Origin: Rhinopithecus roxellana
Lineage: Eukaryota; Chordata; Mammalia; Primates; Cercopithecidae
Direction: 5' to 3'
Assembly: GCF_007565055.1 (NCBI RefSeq)
Contig: NC_044553.1
Coordinates: 45,435,420 to 45,499,419 of the forward strand
DNA: 64,000 nucleotides
Part shown: in pieces, positions 11,940 through 23,699 of the stretch
Layout of the letters: every line of letters begins with the position of its first letter
How positions within the stretch are numbered: the stretch's first letter is position 1
Program-made: the position numbers and the translations under genes
Notes under the pieces: model-generated
Told to the model about the DNA's origin: nothing
Databases searched by the model: none
The model's input: only the letters and a program-made list of their open reading frames with translations

Positions 11940-12157
11940 GTGGTGGCTACCACAATACTCCTCATGATCGTCTTTGCCATTTTTGACTCCAGAAACTTGG
12001 GAGCCCCCAGAGGCCTAGAGCCCATTGTCATTGGTCTCCTGATCACTGTCATTTCTTCCTCCTTGGGACTGAACAGTGGCTGTGCCATGAACCCAGCTAG
12101 AGACCTGAGTCCCAGACTTTTCACTGCCTTGGCAGGCTGGGGGTTTGAAGTCTTCAG
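11940..12157 (+). CDS. AQP9: AQP9 exon 5 (residues 166-238, second NPA box)
   Basis: Encodes membrane segments 4 and 5 and the second pore-lining half-helix of aquaporin-9. The acceptor is CCTCTCCAG and the donor CAG|GTAAGT; length is 218 bp, leaving two bases of an arginine codon. The second NPA motif falls at residues 216-218, followed by R219 of the selectivity filter and D220. N-P-A-R-D is the signature separating aquaglyceroporins from water-only aquaporins. The loop F-D-S-R-N-L-G-A-P-R-G-L-E-P is also a glycerol-channel feature. Compared with human from memory, substitutions are conservative and lie in membrane helices (for example T170, M174, V195, T201, S204). Numbering reaches residue 218 with no insertion or deletion. 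Confidence 0.97.
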
Positions 12158-12315
12158 GTAAGTAACAGTGGTGGGGAGGAGACAGAGTTATGCTGCGCCT
12201 TACCAGCAGGGCGGGGCTTTGGCATGGAGATCCAGGGGAGTTCAGAGGACAGCGCCAAGGTTAACTGCACACTCTGGTCATAAGCATGGGACACTGCACT
12301 GGTATTTTGTGGCAT

Positions 12316-12318
<3 letters not shown>

Positions 12319-12360
<42 letters not shown>
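12319..12360. repeat. (TG)n microsatellite
   Basis: About 20 pure TG units are followed within 15 bp by a GA-rich stretch (12374-12405). It is a likely polymorphic marker in intron 5. Confidence 0.95.
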
Positions 12361-12361
<1 letters not shown>

Positions 12362-13484
12362 ATGCACGCGCTCGAGAGAGAGAGAGCTAGAAAGAGAAAG
12401 AGAGGCGGCTCTAGGTAAATTCAATAGAGATAAACCTGTCCCACATAATAATCCCTCAATTGCTATATGATTTTATGTGAACATTTTAGCTGTATAACTT
12501 GTCTGCAGATTCACTTTGTGACAAAGTTGGACTAGAATTTGCATCCTCTGATGCCACTACGGGGCTCTTCCTCGTGAACCACGCAACCTATGCTGCATTT
12601 ATTCCACAGATATTTCTTGGGCATTATCTATGCTTTAGTCACTGCACTAAGCAAGGAAATTTCAAATCAGCAAAAGCACTCGCCTTGAGCAGTATAATAA
12701 GTGCTCTGGCAGCCCCTAAAAGTGCTGCGGGAACACAGATAACGAGTTAGTAACTGCCAGGGAAGCTGGGAAAGACATGACTACAAATGTGAGAGCTGAC
12801 TTTGTTCTGGAGATATGAGTAAGAACTTCCTGACAGGACAGACGTAAGATCGAGCCTCTGCCCCAGAAATGGCAAGACTCCACGCTTTCTACTTCAGAAT
12901 GTGATGAGGAAATATGCCAACTGTTGGTACCTACCTTCTAGGACAAACTTTGCCCCTTCACTCCTTCCTGCTTTCTCTGCATGCAGTCACAGAGGCGCAT
13001 CCTCATCCACCCATGGCAACTCCCTGCAGGGAAGGAGCTCACTTTGGTTCATCAGGAAACAGGGCTGTACCATGGAGAAAAGTAGGAAAAGCATGTGTGA
13101 GCAAATTCTAGGTTAATGTTTCCTGTGAGAACAAAGGACATGAGTGTTCCCAAATGATGACCTAGACATAGAGTCATTGGAGTTTGGCTTGCCTTTCACC
13201 AGGGTGAAAAAGAAGTTAAAATGACTGGTACCATTGAGATTGCCACCACAGATAGCACTCAGAGCGTCTAGAGTGTAAGTGCCACGAGTACCTTGACAGC
13301 CTTTCTCCTGGTATATCCCCAGTGCCTAGAACAGGGTGTAGCTCATAGAAAGGCTGAGTAACAAGGTATTGAATAAAAGAATGAATAACTTCTATGTGTC
13401 GACACTTCCTAGGAGTAGAAGGATGCAAAGCAACTCAGTCGACATTGCCTGTCCTCAAGAAATTGACAATGCAATAAATTTCCT

Positions 13485-13702
13485 AGAACAGCAGTTCTCA
13501 ACCAGAGGTGGGCAACTGTTCCCCCGGGCATTTTTGGTTGTCACAGCTGGAGCTGGGGGAAGCAGATGCTATGGGCATCTAATGGGTAGAGGCCAGGAAT
13601 GCTGCTAAGCATCCTGCAATGCACAGAGCACACCTCCCACAACAAAGAATTATTCAGTCCAAAATGTTAATAGGGCTGTGGTTGAGAAATTCTGTCCTAG
13701 AA
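13485..13702 (+). mobile_element. MER5A-like hAT transposon remnant
   Basis: The sequence reads through the characteristic MER5A phrases: CAGCAGTTCTCAACC at the start, TTTTTGGTTGTCACAGCTGG, TAGAGGCCAGGAATGCTGCT and a terminal GGTTGAGAAATTCTG. MER5A is a non-autonomous hAT-Charlie element; the ends are short inverted repeats. Confidence 0.8.
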
Positions 13703-16700
13703 TGATCACAACTAGAACATGAAAATGTCCCCAACGAGGGTGGATCTCTTGTATCCTTCCAATGGAGCATCAAAAACATACGTCCTAAGGATCTCCTTAT
13801 TCCCAGAGCCCAGAATTAGCCCATGAGTTTCCCTTAATTCCACCTTCCAGAGTCTCAGTCTTGGAGACCATGCTCTTCTCCCACCCTCTTTGAGTCCTCC
13901 TTGGTGATTCATTCTAAAGTTCAAGAGACGTGGTTGTTCCGAAACAGATGGAGATCTTGCCCAATGTCTCTTTGCTGTGTTAGGTATATGTTAGGAGAAC
14001 CCATGTGGAGGAAAATGCTGGAATCACCTAATGTCCCATGTCCCTAGCTAGCATCAGGATCTTTTCCCTTCTATGCACTCGTTTATTCATTCACGCAGCT
14101 GCTTGATCTCTTACTCAAGGCTCTCTACTAAAGATGATAAGACCTAGTTTCTGTCCTTCACGGTTTTATTTATACTCTATTTAAGAAGTTATTGCAGAAG
14201 CTCTTACACAAGGTTAAAGTGGTCAAGTGCCATTAAAAAGATTTGACTAATTAACTCCAGGAGTTTAGAGGTCTACAGCTCCAAATTTAAGAATTATGGG
14301 AGTGGAAGTGGGAGCATTTATAGTATTTGGATATGTTTAAACAGGCAACAGAGGGGATATCTCAGGCAGAGAGAACCCTTATTTAAAGACACAATGTTAA
14401 AATCACAAGTGATCTAGTTTAACTGGAAGGGTGCAGAAAGAAAGTTGGAAAGGGCAGTTGTCAGATCATAGAGGACCTGGACTCCCGGAATGAGAATTTT
14501 GTTTTTTTTTTTTTCTGCTCCCTATTCTGTAGGTTATAGGGAGTATCAAAGTATTTGGGGTACAAGTTTGGCAGGTTTAGAATGTCAATTTAGCAAAATT
14601 AATCTGACATCATCCTATAGGACTGACTGAAAAAGGAGAGAGTGAGGAAGCAGAAACTCATTAGGAAAGAGCAGGGTTGGCTGGTACTCCTCAACCAAAA
14701 AGTTATCCTCAAAACCTTTGAGGGACAACAGGCTTCCAAAGTGTTCTTAGAGTGTCTCATTTCCTCAGAGTTATATATCCAAGGGAAATCCCTCAGTAGA
14801 TACCCTAGCTTGGATCCACACCTAAGGTCTTAGAGAAAAAACAAGGCTACCTTGTTCCCAGGACCCCATGTACCCCTGAATGGCAAGCAGTGGAATGATG
14901 GCAGGGACAGTGAGGTGCCAGAGGGTCTGATGACGGCAAGAGTCAAAAGACCCTGGCCAACTCTTGGTTTTTCCTTTAAATGTTAAGATGTTTCCCATCA
15001 AAGTTCTCTCCACTTATTCACATTAAGATGTTAATGACTTAATCAGGGAAAGCTCTCAGGAGTATTAGTAAATTTTTCAAATAGTTGACCCAAAGTAATG
15101 AATCTCTAAAGATGATCCTTTAGACAGTTAACATAGACATGTTCTTAGCATCCCCCGAATCATAGTGTGCAAATGATCACTATTTGTGTGCATATGGGAC
15201 TAGGCTAGGCAGGTAACCACATCTGAGCACCTCCATTTGTGACTTGTGAACCTCACACAACATGTCCAGTCTGATAAAAGAAAAAGTCTCCAGCCAGTGA
15301 AAGGAGGACATGTACCCTGGCTGATATCTTGGACCTTCATCTGCTGAATGACAGGAAGAGATTTGCCACAAAAGGAAATGATGGACCCAACAGGTAGCTT
15401 ATACTCCATGTTTTGAGCTCTAAAGAAGACTTCAAGTCTTTACAGCCAAATGGGAGAAGCAGCCACCCTCCATGTGCCTCCTCTAGAAAAATCCATCTGG
15501 ATTTGGGGCCTGGGGAAGGGCACTGTGAGAGCGGCAGTGCAGCATCCTCACTGGCGTGTTGTAAGAGTGACATCTGGTGGCTGCCGTGCTCAGGCTCAGT
15601 GCTCTTCCATCAACTCTGCATGGGCGATGGAGGACTTCAGAGACAACTTAGGTGCTCCAGGTGGAAAGGACCATGCAGATGGAGGAAGTGGAGCTCACGG
15701 TGGAGAACAGGAGTTTGATTTGCTCAAAGACCTTCTAGATAATCTTGAGATTAGACCTAGTCTCCTGGATTCTAGGACAGGGTTCTTGTTTCCTGCTTAT
15801 TTCCTTTATCGTTCTTTCTAATCCAAGTTTGAGATACACAAAAGGCCACATGGAACGTATGTGTAGTTATTAAGCATAATGATGAAAAGAACAGCTCTGG
15901 GTCCTTCTAGAATCCAACTAGAACACTGAAATTCTCACATGCCTCTGGGGACTCCTCTTGTCTTCCACCCCCTCTGCATTTATCCTGAACTTTTGTGTTT
16001 GCCATTCTCCCGCTTTTTAAAAATACTTTTATCTTAAATGTACATATCCTTAAACAATATACTGTATGCTTTTGTTTGCTTTCCTGATCCTTTCTAAGAA
16101 ATTATTTACATGAATTTTCTCTCTCCAAAGAAGATGGTGACAACTCACAAAGATACCTGCTTTTCCCCAGAACCACAGCTTTGCTGTAATGTACTGACAT
16201 TGAGGATTTCTGGAAGAAAGAGCGTCATGGCATGACAACCTTATCAAAGGGTAGCTTCAAGCTATGACCTTAAAAAATAAGTATGGATTTAAATTATATT
16301 TAGTAGGCAATTCACACGTCCACCTTAGATTTTTTAAAAATTCATTCATTAATTGAAAAACATTTCCTGATTGATTAGTTTGATTGTCCTCATACACGAG
16401 TGATGCCCAGGAATCTCTCCACATTCTACTCGTGATCCACAGGCGTCATTATTTCAGGATGAGGGAAAGGCACTTCCTGAGTAACTGACCTGAACTTTCT
16501 TAGGGGCCCTCAATCCTAACCATGGGCTCAGGCACTATATTTTCTAAAAGGAAAATAAGTAAGACGTAATATCTCACAAATATTAGTAGGACAAGGAAAT
16601 AGATCATCTGAAATCAGGTGTAGTGGAAAATCAAGGATGACAGTTGCCATGCTGCAGTGACCCCTCCTTATACTTAGATCTTGCTGAGTTAAGAGGGAAC

Positions 16701-16798
16701 CATGAGCATGAGAAAGACTAACAAGTGAGTGAAAAACTAGACAGTAATACCAGGAGGAAGGCCAAGAAATGTATCACTAATTTCTTGTTTGATTTCAG

Positions 16799-16973
16799 AG
16801 CTGGAAACAACTTCTGGTGGATTCCTGTAGTGGGCCCTTTGGTTGGTGCTGTCATTGGAGGCCTCATCTATGTTCTTGTCATTGAAATCCACCATCCAGA
16901 GCCTGACTCAGTCTTTAAGGCTGAACAATCTGAGGACAAACCAGAGAAATATGAACTCAGTGTCATCATGTAG
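16799..16973 (+). CDS. AQP9: AQP9 exon 6, coding part (residues 239-295 and stop)
   Basis: Encodes the last membrane segment and the cytoplasmic tail of aquaporin-9. The acceptor is TTGATTTCAG; the first base completes the arginine codon of exon 5, giving R-A-G-N-N-F-W-W. The helix V-V-G-P-L-V-G-A-V-I-G-G-L is followed by an acidic tail and the terminus S-V-I-M before a TAG at 16971-16973. With the earlier exons it brings the protein to 295 residues, the human length. The tail carries K-A-E where I remember K-T-E in human. The hydrophobic V-I-M end could act as a PDZ ligand, but that is only a possibility. Confidence 0.97.
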
Positions 16974-18755
16974 TGCCATACTCAGTTCTGGATTTGCAAT
17001 CAGTTTGGGATTCTCTTCAGAAAGATGGCATCTAAGTGTCTGTGTTTTTGTAAGCCTGAAGTGGAATCCACCCAGTTTTGTCTGCTAGCCATATGGGACA
17101 CCTAATTGGAAAAACATCTGAGTAAAAGTTTGGAAACACTGACCACTTCTCTACCAGTGTCCCCCACCCCCACCCCCCCAGGATAACACTGACCGTCCCC
17201 TGAAACAGCCTTCTCTCCTGCCCTGTTTATTTCATCGTTGATGGGAATTCTTCCTAGGTAAGCACTAATAACTTCACATCTCGATGATAGTCTCATTTGA
17301 GTGTTTTCAGCTGCACTATCTGTATGAAATGCTATCACCAAAACCCTTTTCTTCAATATCGACAAAGATTACATTCTGAGTATCAACCAAACCCTAAATT
17401 GAAAGACAAAACCATGGTTTCAGTCAACATATTCATGAATTAGGGAGCTAATGGGTTAAGCTTCTAGTTACGCTGTGCTACTGGATTTATATAAAAACTC
17501 ATATTCTCCAAACCCAGTGATGTAGGGAGCAAGAGAATGCAGCTGGAAGGCACAAGGGGAGGACATTGCGGCATTCAGAAACTGCAGGAGACAAGATGAA
17601 TTTGAGAAGCCAAATGGAATTTTTAATGGAAACCATTTATCAGATTAATCTGTTGCTCTCCTGCATTTTAGAGGACACCAATTAATTTCCTGGTCTTTAG
17701 TATATAATAACCTAAAATACAATTGTAACCTCAGTCATGAAAAATACATCACTCTGTCTTTTTAGCTCAAATGTATTTTCCTAATTGCCCACTTGAGAAC
17801 AGACATTTGACAAGTTATATCAACAACTGTGCTTGTCCATTATTTTACACATGCCCTAGAAGCCAAAACTGAAAGCCACTGGATCCTGGTCTAGCTGAAT
17901 CTTCGGAGTGGGAGGTCTCCAAAAAGATAATATTGCCTTATTGGGCTTAACAATTCACAAGGCACTTTCACACACATTTTCTAATTTAATCCTCATAATG
18001 ACTATCTGAGGCAAATGCCACATTGCCCATTTTTCAGATAAAGAAACAAAATCTTAGGGAAGATAAGCTGAGTTGTCCAAGAGCACATGGAAGGTTGAAC
18101 ATTATCTAATGCATTCCTCTACCTTTCAGAAGATCAGGAGCTGGCTGAAAATCTTTGTCAAATCTTCCTGGCTGGCCAAAGTGGAATTGGCAGCTTCTAG
18201 AATATATACACCTCTAGATATAATGTTCCTCAATCTTAAGATACAAAGACCCTCATTGTCTGGGTCTATTCCCACACTTACTGAGTACAGATGAAGGAAA
18301 GTGGTAGCAATGTAATCATAACTTTCATTTGCTTGAAAAACATTATCAGAAGTCCTCCCTTCCCAAGCCACCTCTGGTCTTGCTAAGTCTTGATCTTCCT
18401 TCCTGCCAGCACCAAACATTACATTCAAGGGATTTCCTCTGGCTCAGTCTTTTCCCCTTGAAGTTCTCTAATAGATGTTACTTTTGACAAAAGACTGTCT
18501 ATGAGTTACAAGCACCAGGGGATGCTCTATATCAAGGGATGCCCCTTCATTCAAACTGTCGAAAAGCCCAGTATTCCCAAGGGCATTCGGTTTCCCAACT
18601 GCTTTGTGCTGATAAGAGAACAACAGAAAGCAAATGTGAAATGTTTCTGATGACTTATGTTCTACAGTCTATGGACATATGGGATTTTTTTCCTGCTTTG
18701 AAGCTACCTGGATATTTCCTATTTGAAATAAAATTGTTGGGTCATTGTTGGTTGG
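16974..18755 (+). other. AQP9: AQP9 3'UTR
   Basis: Inferred 3' untranslated region of about 1.78 kb, from the stop codon to roughly 20 bp beyond the AATAAA at 18727. With about 0.89 kb of coding sequence and a short 5'UTR this gives a transcript close to the 2.9 kb I remember for AQP9. A C-rich run lies at 17160-17180, and an old MIR-type SINE occupies about 17940-18085, so part of the UTR is SINE-derived. Confidence 0.8.
18727..18732 (+). terminator. AQP9: AQP9 polyadenylation signal
   Basis: Canonical AATAAA followed within 10-45 bp by a strong GT-rich stretch (TTGTTGGTTGGTTAGTTGG and more), the usual layout of a cleavage site and its downstream element. The cleavage site itself is inferred at about 18745-18760. 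Confidence 0.82.
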
Positions 18756-19027
18756 TTAGTTGGTTGGTTTTTGTAAGTATTAAGATTATTAAGTACGTTT
18801 AGTTCAGAGATTGTCTATTGTGTCTACAAATTTGAATTTCCTGGGGGAACTTTTGAAAAAATACTAGTGCCCAGTTGGTCTTTTGTAAACATCTCAGGTG
18901 ATTCTAAAATGCAGCAAGGGTTGAGAACATTGACTTGGGTAAATCACACAGGTCTAAAGTTTCTTTGACCATGTCCAATAGTGGCAAGGTAATTCCTGGC
19001 AGGATTCCAGAGTCTTGGGATCCTCAT

Positions 19028-19245
19028 GGATTACAGCAATGGTTTTCCCTCCCTACTTCTAAAGGGAAATGTGGCATTATTTGGAGACTTTTTGGTTATC
19101 ACAACTGGGAAGGGGATGCTAATGGCCTCTAATGGCTAGAGGCCAGGGATGCTGCCAAACATCCTACAATGCAAAGGCAACCCTCAGAACAAATAATTAT
19201 TTGGCCCAAAATGTCAATAACGCTGAGGTTGGGAGACCTTGGAGT
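19028..19245 (+). mobile_element. MER5A/B-like hAT transposon remnant
   Basis: Shares TAGAGGCCAGGGATGCTGCC, CATCCTACAATGCA and CCAAAATGTCAATAACGCTG with the MER5 family, as does the copy in AQP9 intron 5. It is a diverged second copy in the same orientation. Confidence 0.75.
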
Positions 19246-20256
19246 CGAGGAAAGGTGAAGAGGAGAATAAGAGAAGACACTGAAATCTTGCACCTTGATT
19301 CAAGTTCAGCCAGAAGAAAAGGTGCCAAACAAACTAGGAACAAGCCTTGGGGGTGGACTATAATTCTTAAAGCAAGGGGCAACTCAAAATTTGAGTTTTG
19401 AGGATGAACTGTGAAATCTATGATCTACACAGGTGCTCATTAAACACAACTTGATGATTGATGACTAGGATTTATAAAGAGGAAATGTACCATTATAGAA
19501 ATCAACCCCAGGAAGATATTTTTCAATGGAAAAAAAGTGCTTTTGTTCCAGGTGTTCACACTCAAATTCTCTCCCCAACCCACCCCCATTTACGAGTAAG
19601 TGGATTTACCTTTGTGGAGTTATTTTCCAAGAGAATGTTTATATGGTTGAATTATCTGTATCTGAAGTCACCTAGATAGAGCCAACTCATCCATTTTTTA
19701 AATAGTTGCTTTAAGAGCTAGAATTGTAACATTCCTCCTTCCCTCCCCCTCATCAATTGAAAAACTTGATAGGAGCATTTATCTTAATGCCAAAAATATA
19801 ATTTCTCTGATTCTTTAACCAGTTGAGATCTCAGAGCATGTCAAAGGTTGCAGGGCTTTTCTAACCAGTAACAACCAGTCAATATTCAGCTGTTAAACAG
19901 GATACTCCACATAAAAATGTCTTACGTAAAATTTTATCCTTATGATATAAATTATTATTTCCTTTAAATTGCTTACACACACAGACACACACACACACAC
20001 ACATCTTACTTTACGGTATGTTGATGTTCAATAATATTGTCATGGAAAAAAATACAACTTCCAGTTAGAGAGAATGGTTTATTGAGCCACAGAACCTATC
20101 GTTCAAATAAGACCTTATGTGATAGCCATAAGTGAACTGGAATTGCTATAAAGAAAGAAAGGGAGGGAGATCAGGAGCTTCATTCTGCTTGTAATATCAC
20201 TTAAAAACACACCCCCAAAACAGCCCCTAAGGGGTCTCTGAAGAGAAATTGTGTTT

Positions 20257-20260
<4 letters not shown>

Positions 20261-20292
<32 letters not shown>
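20261..20292. repeat. (GT)n microsatellite
   Basis: Roughly 16 GT units with one early interruption. Confidence 0.93.
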
Positions 20293-20294
<2 letters not shown>

Positions 20295-21638
20295 CAGGGC
20301 TGGGAGGGGGTTTTCAGAACACAGTGTCACAGTTTGAAAATCATTGATAAAGACTTGGGATAAGTTGTTGGTGCACACTTTTATGAAAGTTTCAAGGATA
20401 TAACCTACAAAAGACCATATTAGTTTAATCTCAGGTCATTTTCCAAAGACTTCTTAATAAATGAATGCGTTGGGGTGAACAGAATTACTCAACCCAGAAA
20501 ACATCATTCACAAAGAGATGTGGTACATCAGTTCTCAAACTCAGAATTTAAGTTCTCTGTGACAACATGTTTACTAATCACAGCCCATACAGAGAAGCAA
20601 TGGTAGTCCTGGTCACACTTAAACTGTGTTGACTGTCTAAGTCTGTATAAAAATAAATAGATAGATGCTAGACAGACAGACAGATAGGTAAGCAACCAAC
20701 CATGCTCCAATCTCTTTCTTGTTGCTGGAAATGGAGTAGCTCTTATTCAAGAGATGCTGTCTCTGGATTAGTGAAAAGAGGGACCCAGGCAAACTGAACA
20801 TGAATCCATAGAACTCTGTGTGGATGAAGATGCTGCCCAAGCCAGTGGGACTCTGTCTCCCTCCAGGGCTACCTTATGTTTCTAGTCGCTTTCCACACTT
20901 TTGCCTTCGTGGACCTCTCCCCACCCCTGAAAGTATCGATCAAAATAAATTGTTTTGTAGTTGTACTAGTGACAAGCTCGTTTATATTCCTTTTTTCTGG
21001 ATGTGATTTCAGAAGAGATTTAAGCCTTTCGGTGGTCTCCTAGAAGTAGCATGGATTCCAGGCGTAGCGCCCAGTGAGGAAGTCCTACTGCCTGCCGCTG
21101 CCTCCCTAGTCTAGCGTGCCCCTCCGTGTCCCAGAGCCCTGCACACCACAGCCCCTTCCTCCACGGGGATCCCTCAACTCCCTGACTGTGGGGCCTCAGG
21201 AAATGCTGTGGGAGCCTTGGGAGTCCTGGAGGTTGTGAGGGATGCTCCAGAGGTCAGACCACTGTTCTCGGGGATCGGCCGCATTGTGGCCCTCCCCCTT
21301 CTGCCCTCCGCCCTCTTCCTCAGGCTCCCAGCAGGAAAGAGGCTTCCTGACTTCCATCCTGCAGAGGAAGCAAGGCAGTCCAGGGGCCTGAGTACCTCTG
21401 ATCCAGAGGTCTTGTGCTTTAATTCTTGGTGTCTCACAGTTCACAAAGCACATTCATATCTAGGACCTCTAAGACTCTCAGAACAGCTCAGCAAGTAGAT
21501 TATTATCTCCACTTAGAGATGGGGAAACTGAGGATTGAGGCCTTAAACAATTTGTATCAAGGTCCAGAATGAAGAGTGAAAGAGGTGGGATGTGAACCCC
21601 GTGTCTCAGCAGGGTAACCAACCGTCCCAGGTTGCTTG

Positions 21639-21783
21639 GGACTCAGAGGTTTCCTGGGATGCAGGATTCAGTGCCAATACCAGGACCAGTCGGTCACTCT
21701 CCATCCTGAGCCAAGACTCCTGCCCTTCCCACCACTCAGCCTCCTTGCAGACACATGGTCTCCTTTGGGCTCATTGTCTTGCA
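21639..21783 (+). repeat. 145-bp local repeat, copy 1
   Basis: Aligns without gaps to 23546-23690, with about 16 differences by eye (near 89% identity). Shared blocks include CCAATACCAGGACCAGT and CTTTGGGCTCATTGTCTTGC. The family is not recognised with confidence; it may be an old interspersed repeat or a local duplication. Confidence 0.75.
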
Positions 21784-21999
21784 GCAGATAAAATGTTCTT
21801 TGATTAATTTAACAGAAAGAGAGAATGTCTTCATTTTTAATTTCAATTATAAATGTGAATAAATATTTTAAGAGTGGCACAGTGGTTTAGAGCATAGGCT
21901 ATTAATGAAAATTCTGTCAGCTCTACTTTCCAGATATATTCCAAATCTGACTTCTTCTCACACACAGCCCTAGTCTAAGCAATGGCCTCCGTCTCTTAG

Positions 22000-22560
22000 G
22001 TCTTAGAAAAGCCTCCTAATAGGTCTCCCTACCTTTCTGCTTAAACTCCTGCTGCCTGTAATCAACACAGCAGCCTGCGTGATCTTTAGATAAAAGCCCA
22101 ACTGTACTTAGAAGCATCACACTCTCTGACCTTCCTGGCCTGGTCTTTACTGCTCTCCCCTTTGTCTGTCACCTTGGCTCCAGCCATACAGGCTTCCATC
22201 CTGATCCTTGAACCCACCAAGCAAGTCCCTGCTACAGGGCCTTCGAACCTGATGTCTCTCTTGCTTGAAATTCCCTACCCCACCTCCTTCAGGTGCCTAT
22301 TCAGTGTCACTGTTAGTAAGGCCTTTCTGATCACCCATCACTCTCTACACTCTTTCCTGATTTATTTTTCCCCCCATCACTTACCACCCTCCCTAAAATA
22401 CACACATTTTGTATTAAACTTATTGGATTTTGTCTGTTTCCTCCCATTGGAATAGAAGGTCCATGCTGGCAAGACATTTTGCTCTTCAATTCTCCACCTC
22501 TGCCCCAGGGCCTAGAACACGGTAGTTGCTCTATGAAAATTTGTTGAATTAATGCAGTAC
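22000..22560 (+). mobile_element. L2 LINE 3' end
   Basis: The sequence follows the familiar 3' end of L2: a CT-rich stretch with GGCCTTTCTGATCACC-type phrases, then a segment with GAAGGTCCATGCTGGCAAGA and a closing GTTGAATTAATG. Diverged and without coding capacity. A MIR-like fragment follows at 22560-22720. Confidence 0.65.
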
Positions 22561-22899
22561 AGGGTCATCCTCTCTGGGTTCAAATCCTAGTTCCTCTACT
22601 TGCTAGTACAGTAGCCAAGTTCGTTAGCCTCAGTTTTCTCATGGATTAAGTAGAAATAATAAAAGTGAGATAATTAATGTAAAGTTCTTAGAAAAGTCCC
22701 AACCTTATGGTATATATTATATAAATATGAACTGTTGCTGCCACAGCATCTGCTGTTGTTATTATTTCTGATGTCATTATAATATGTGGGAGTTTGAAAA
22801 CATGGAATCATGTCATTAAAATTTGGTGACAAGCTCTTCCCTTGCTTTTTATAATTCAATCCTTCTCAGTTGCACATGTCTTTCAGGAACTATCTTTCA

Positions 22900-23535
22900 A
22901 ATACCTAAGTTTTCAGTTTTACTTTTCAATCTTTAAAAGAAGTCAGTAGGATTATCTTATTTTATTATGGAAGATTTAAAAAATACACAATAGTGAGAAA
23001 ATGGTAGAATGATACCCCGTGTACTCTTCACTCAGCTTCAACAGTTACCAAAATACAGCCAATAATGTTTTATTTATTCACCCTCTCTGCTTCTCACTTC
23101 TCCCTCTGGGATTTTTTTGAAGCAAATCCTAGACATGATATCATTTTACCCATGAATATTTAAGATGTGACTCTAAAAGATACAGATTCTTTTTAAAAAC
23201 ATAACTACAATACCATTATCACACATAAACTAAGCATCAATAATTTCTCAATTTCTTGATATCATCAAATACACAGTCATTGTGGACATTTCCAGTGAGA
23301 CTGCCCTTTGTTGTTGCTGTTGTTTAGAGGAGAGTGTCTCACTATATTGTCCAGTCTGGACTCGAAATCCTGAGTTCAAGGAGTGTCCTGAGCAGCTGGT
23401 ACTAAGGTACACACCACCACACCTAGCTGAGACTGCCTTTTAACTCTGGACGTAACAATGTAGATTCTGTAAAGGTTGAAAACCAGTGAGTCACTCTGAT
23501 GTCTAATGGCTCAGGCAAATACCAGGGTTTTGCAG
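22900..23535. other. Old LINE-like sequence and a short Alu-related monomer
   Basis: 22910-23290 resembles old L1 3' sequence (CTTCACTCAGCTTCAACAGT, AAGCAAATCCTAGACATGAT). 23309-23427 resembles a damaged antisense Alu monomer (GTGTCTCACTATATTGTCCA). No coding signal. Confidence 0.5.
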
Positions 23536-23545
23536 CAACAGTTTG

Positions 23546-23690
23546 GGACTGAAGGGTATCCTGGGGTACAGGATTCAATGCCAATACCAGGACCAGTTGG
23601 TCACCCTTCATCCTGAGCCAAGACTCCTGCACTTCCCACCACCAACCCTCCTTGCAGACAGATGCTCTCCTTTGGGCTCATTGTCTTGCA
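23546..23690 (+). repeat. 145-bp local repeat, copy 2
   Basis: Partner of 21639-21783 in the same orientation, 1.9 kb downstream. Confidence 0.75.
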
Positions 23691-23699
23691 TCCTCAGAT

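Larger units (their letters stand above)
12158..16798 (+). other. AQP9: AQP9 intron 5
   Basis: Intron of 4,641 bp from GTAAGT to GATTTCAG, with a plausible branch-point sequence CACTAAT about 20 bp before the acceptor. It holds a (TG)n microsatellite with a GA-rich tail, an L2-like fragment near 13255-13385 and a MER5A-like element. The open frame of exon 6 happens to extend back into the intron to an ATG at 16725; I treat this as chance. Confidence 0.93.
18756..21600. other. Intergenic sequence downstream of AQP9
   Basis: No gene seen. It contains a MER5-type remnant (19028-19245), an (AC)n run near 19976-20003, a (GT)n run at 20261-20292, GATA/GACA-type simple sequence near 20656-20692 and a MIR-type fragment near 21430-21590. 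A GC-richer patch at 21050-21400 has no convincing coding content. Confidence 0.8.

Noticed and set aside
16725..16798. Possible alternative AQP9 start exon upstream of exon 6
   Set aside because: The frame extends into the intron to an ATG by chance; there is no promoter or donor support and the acceptor at 16798 is strong.
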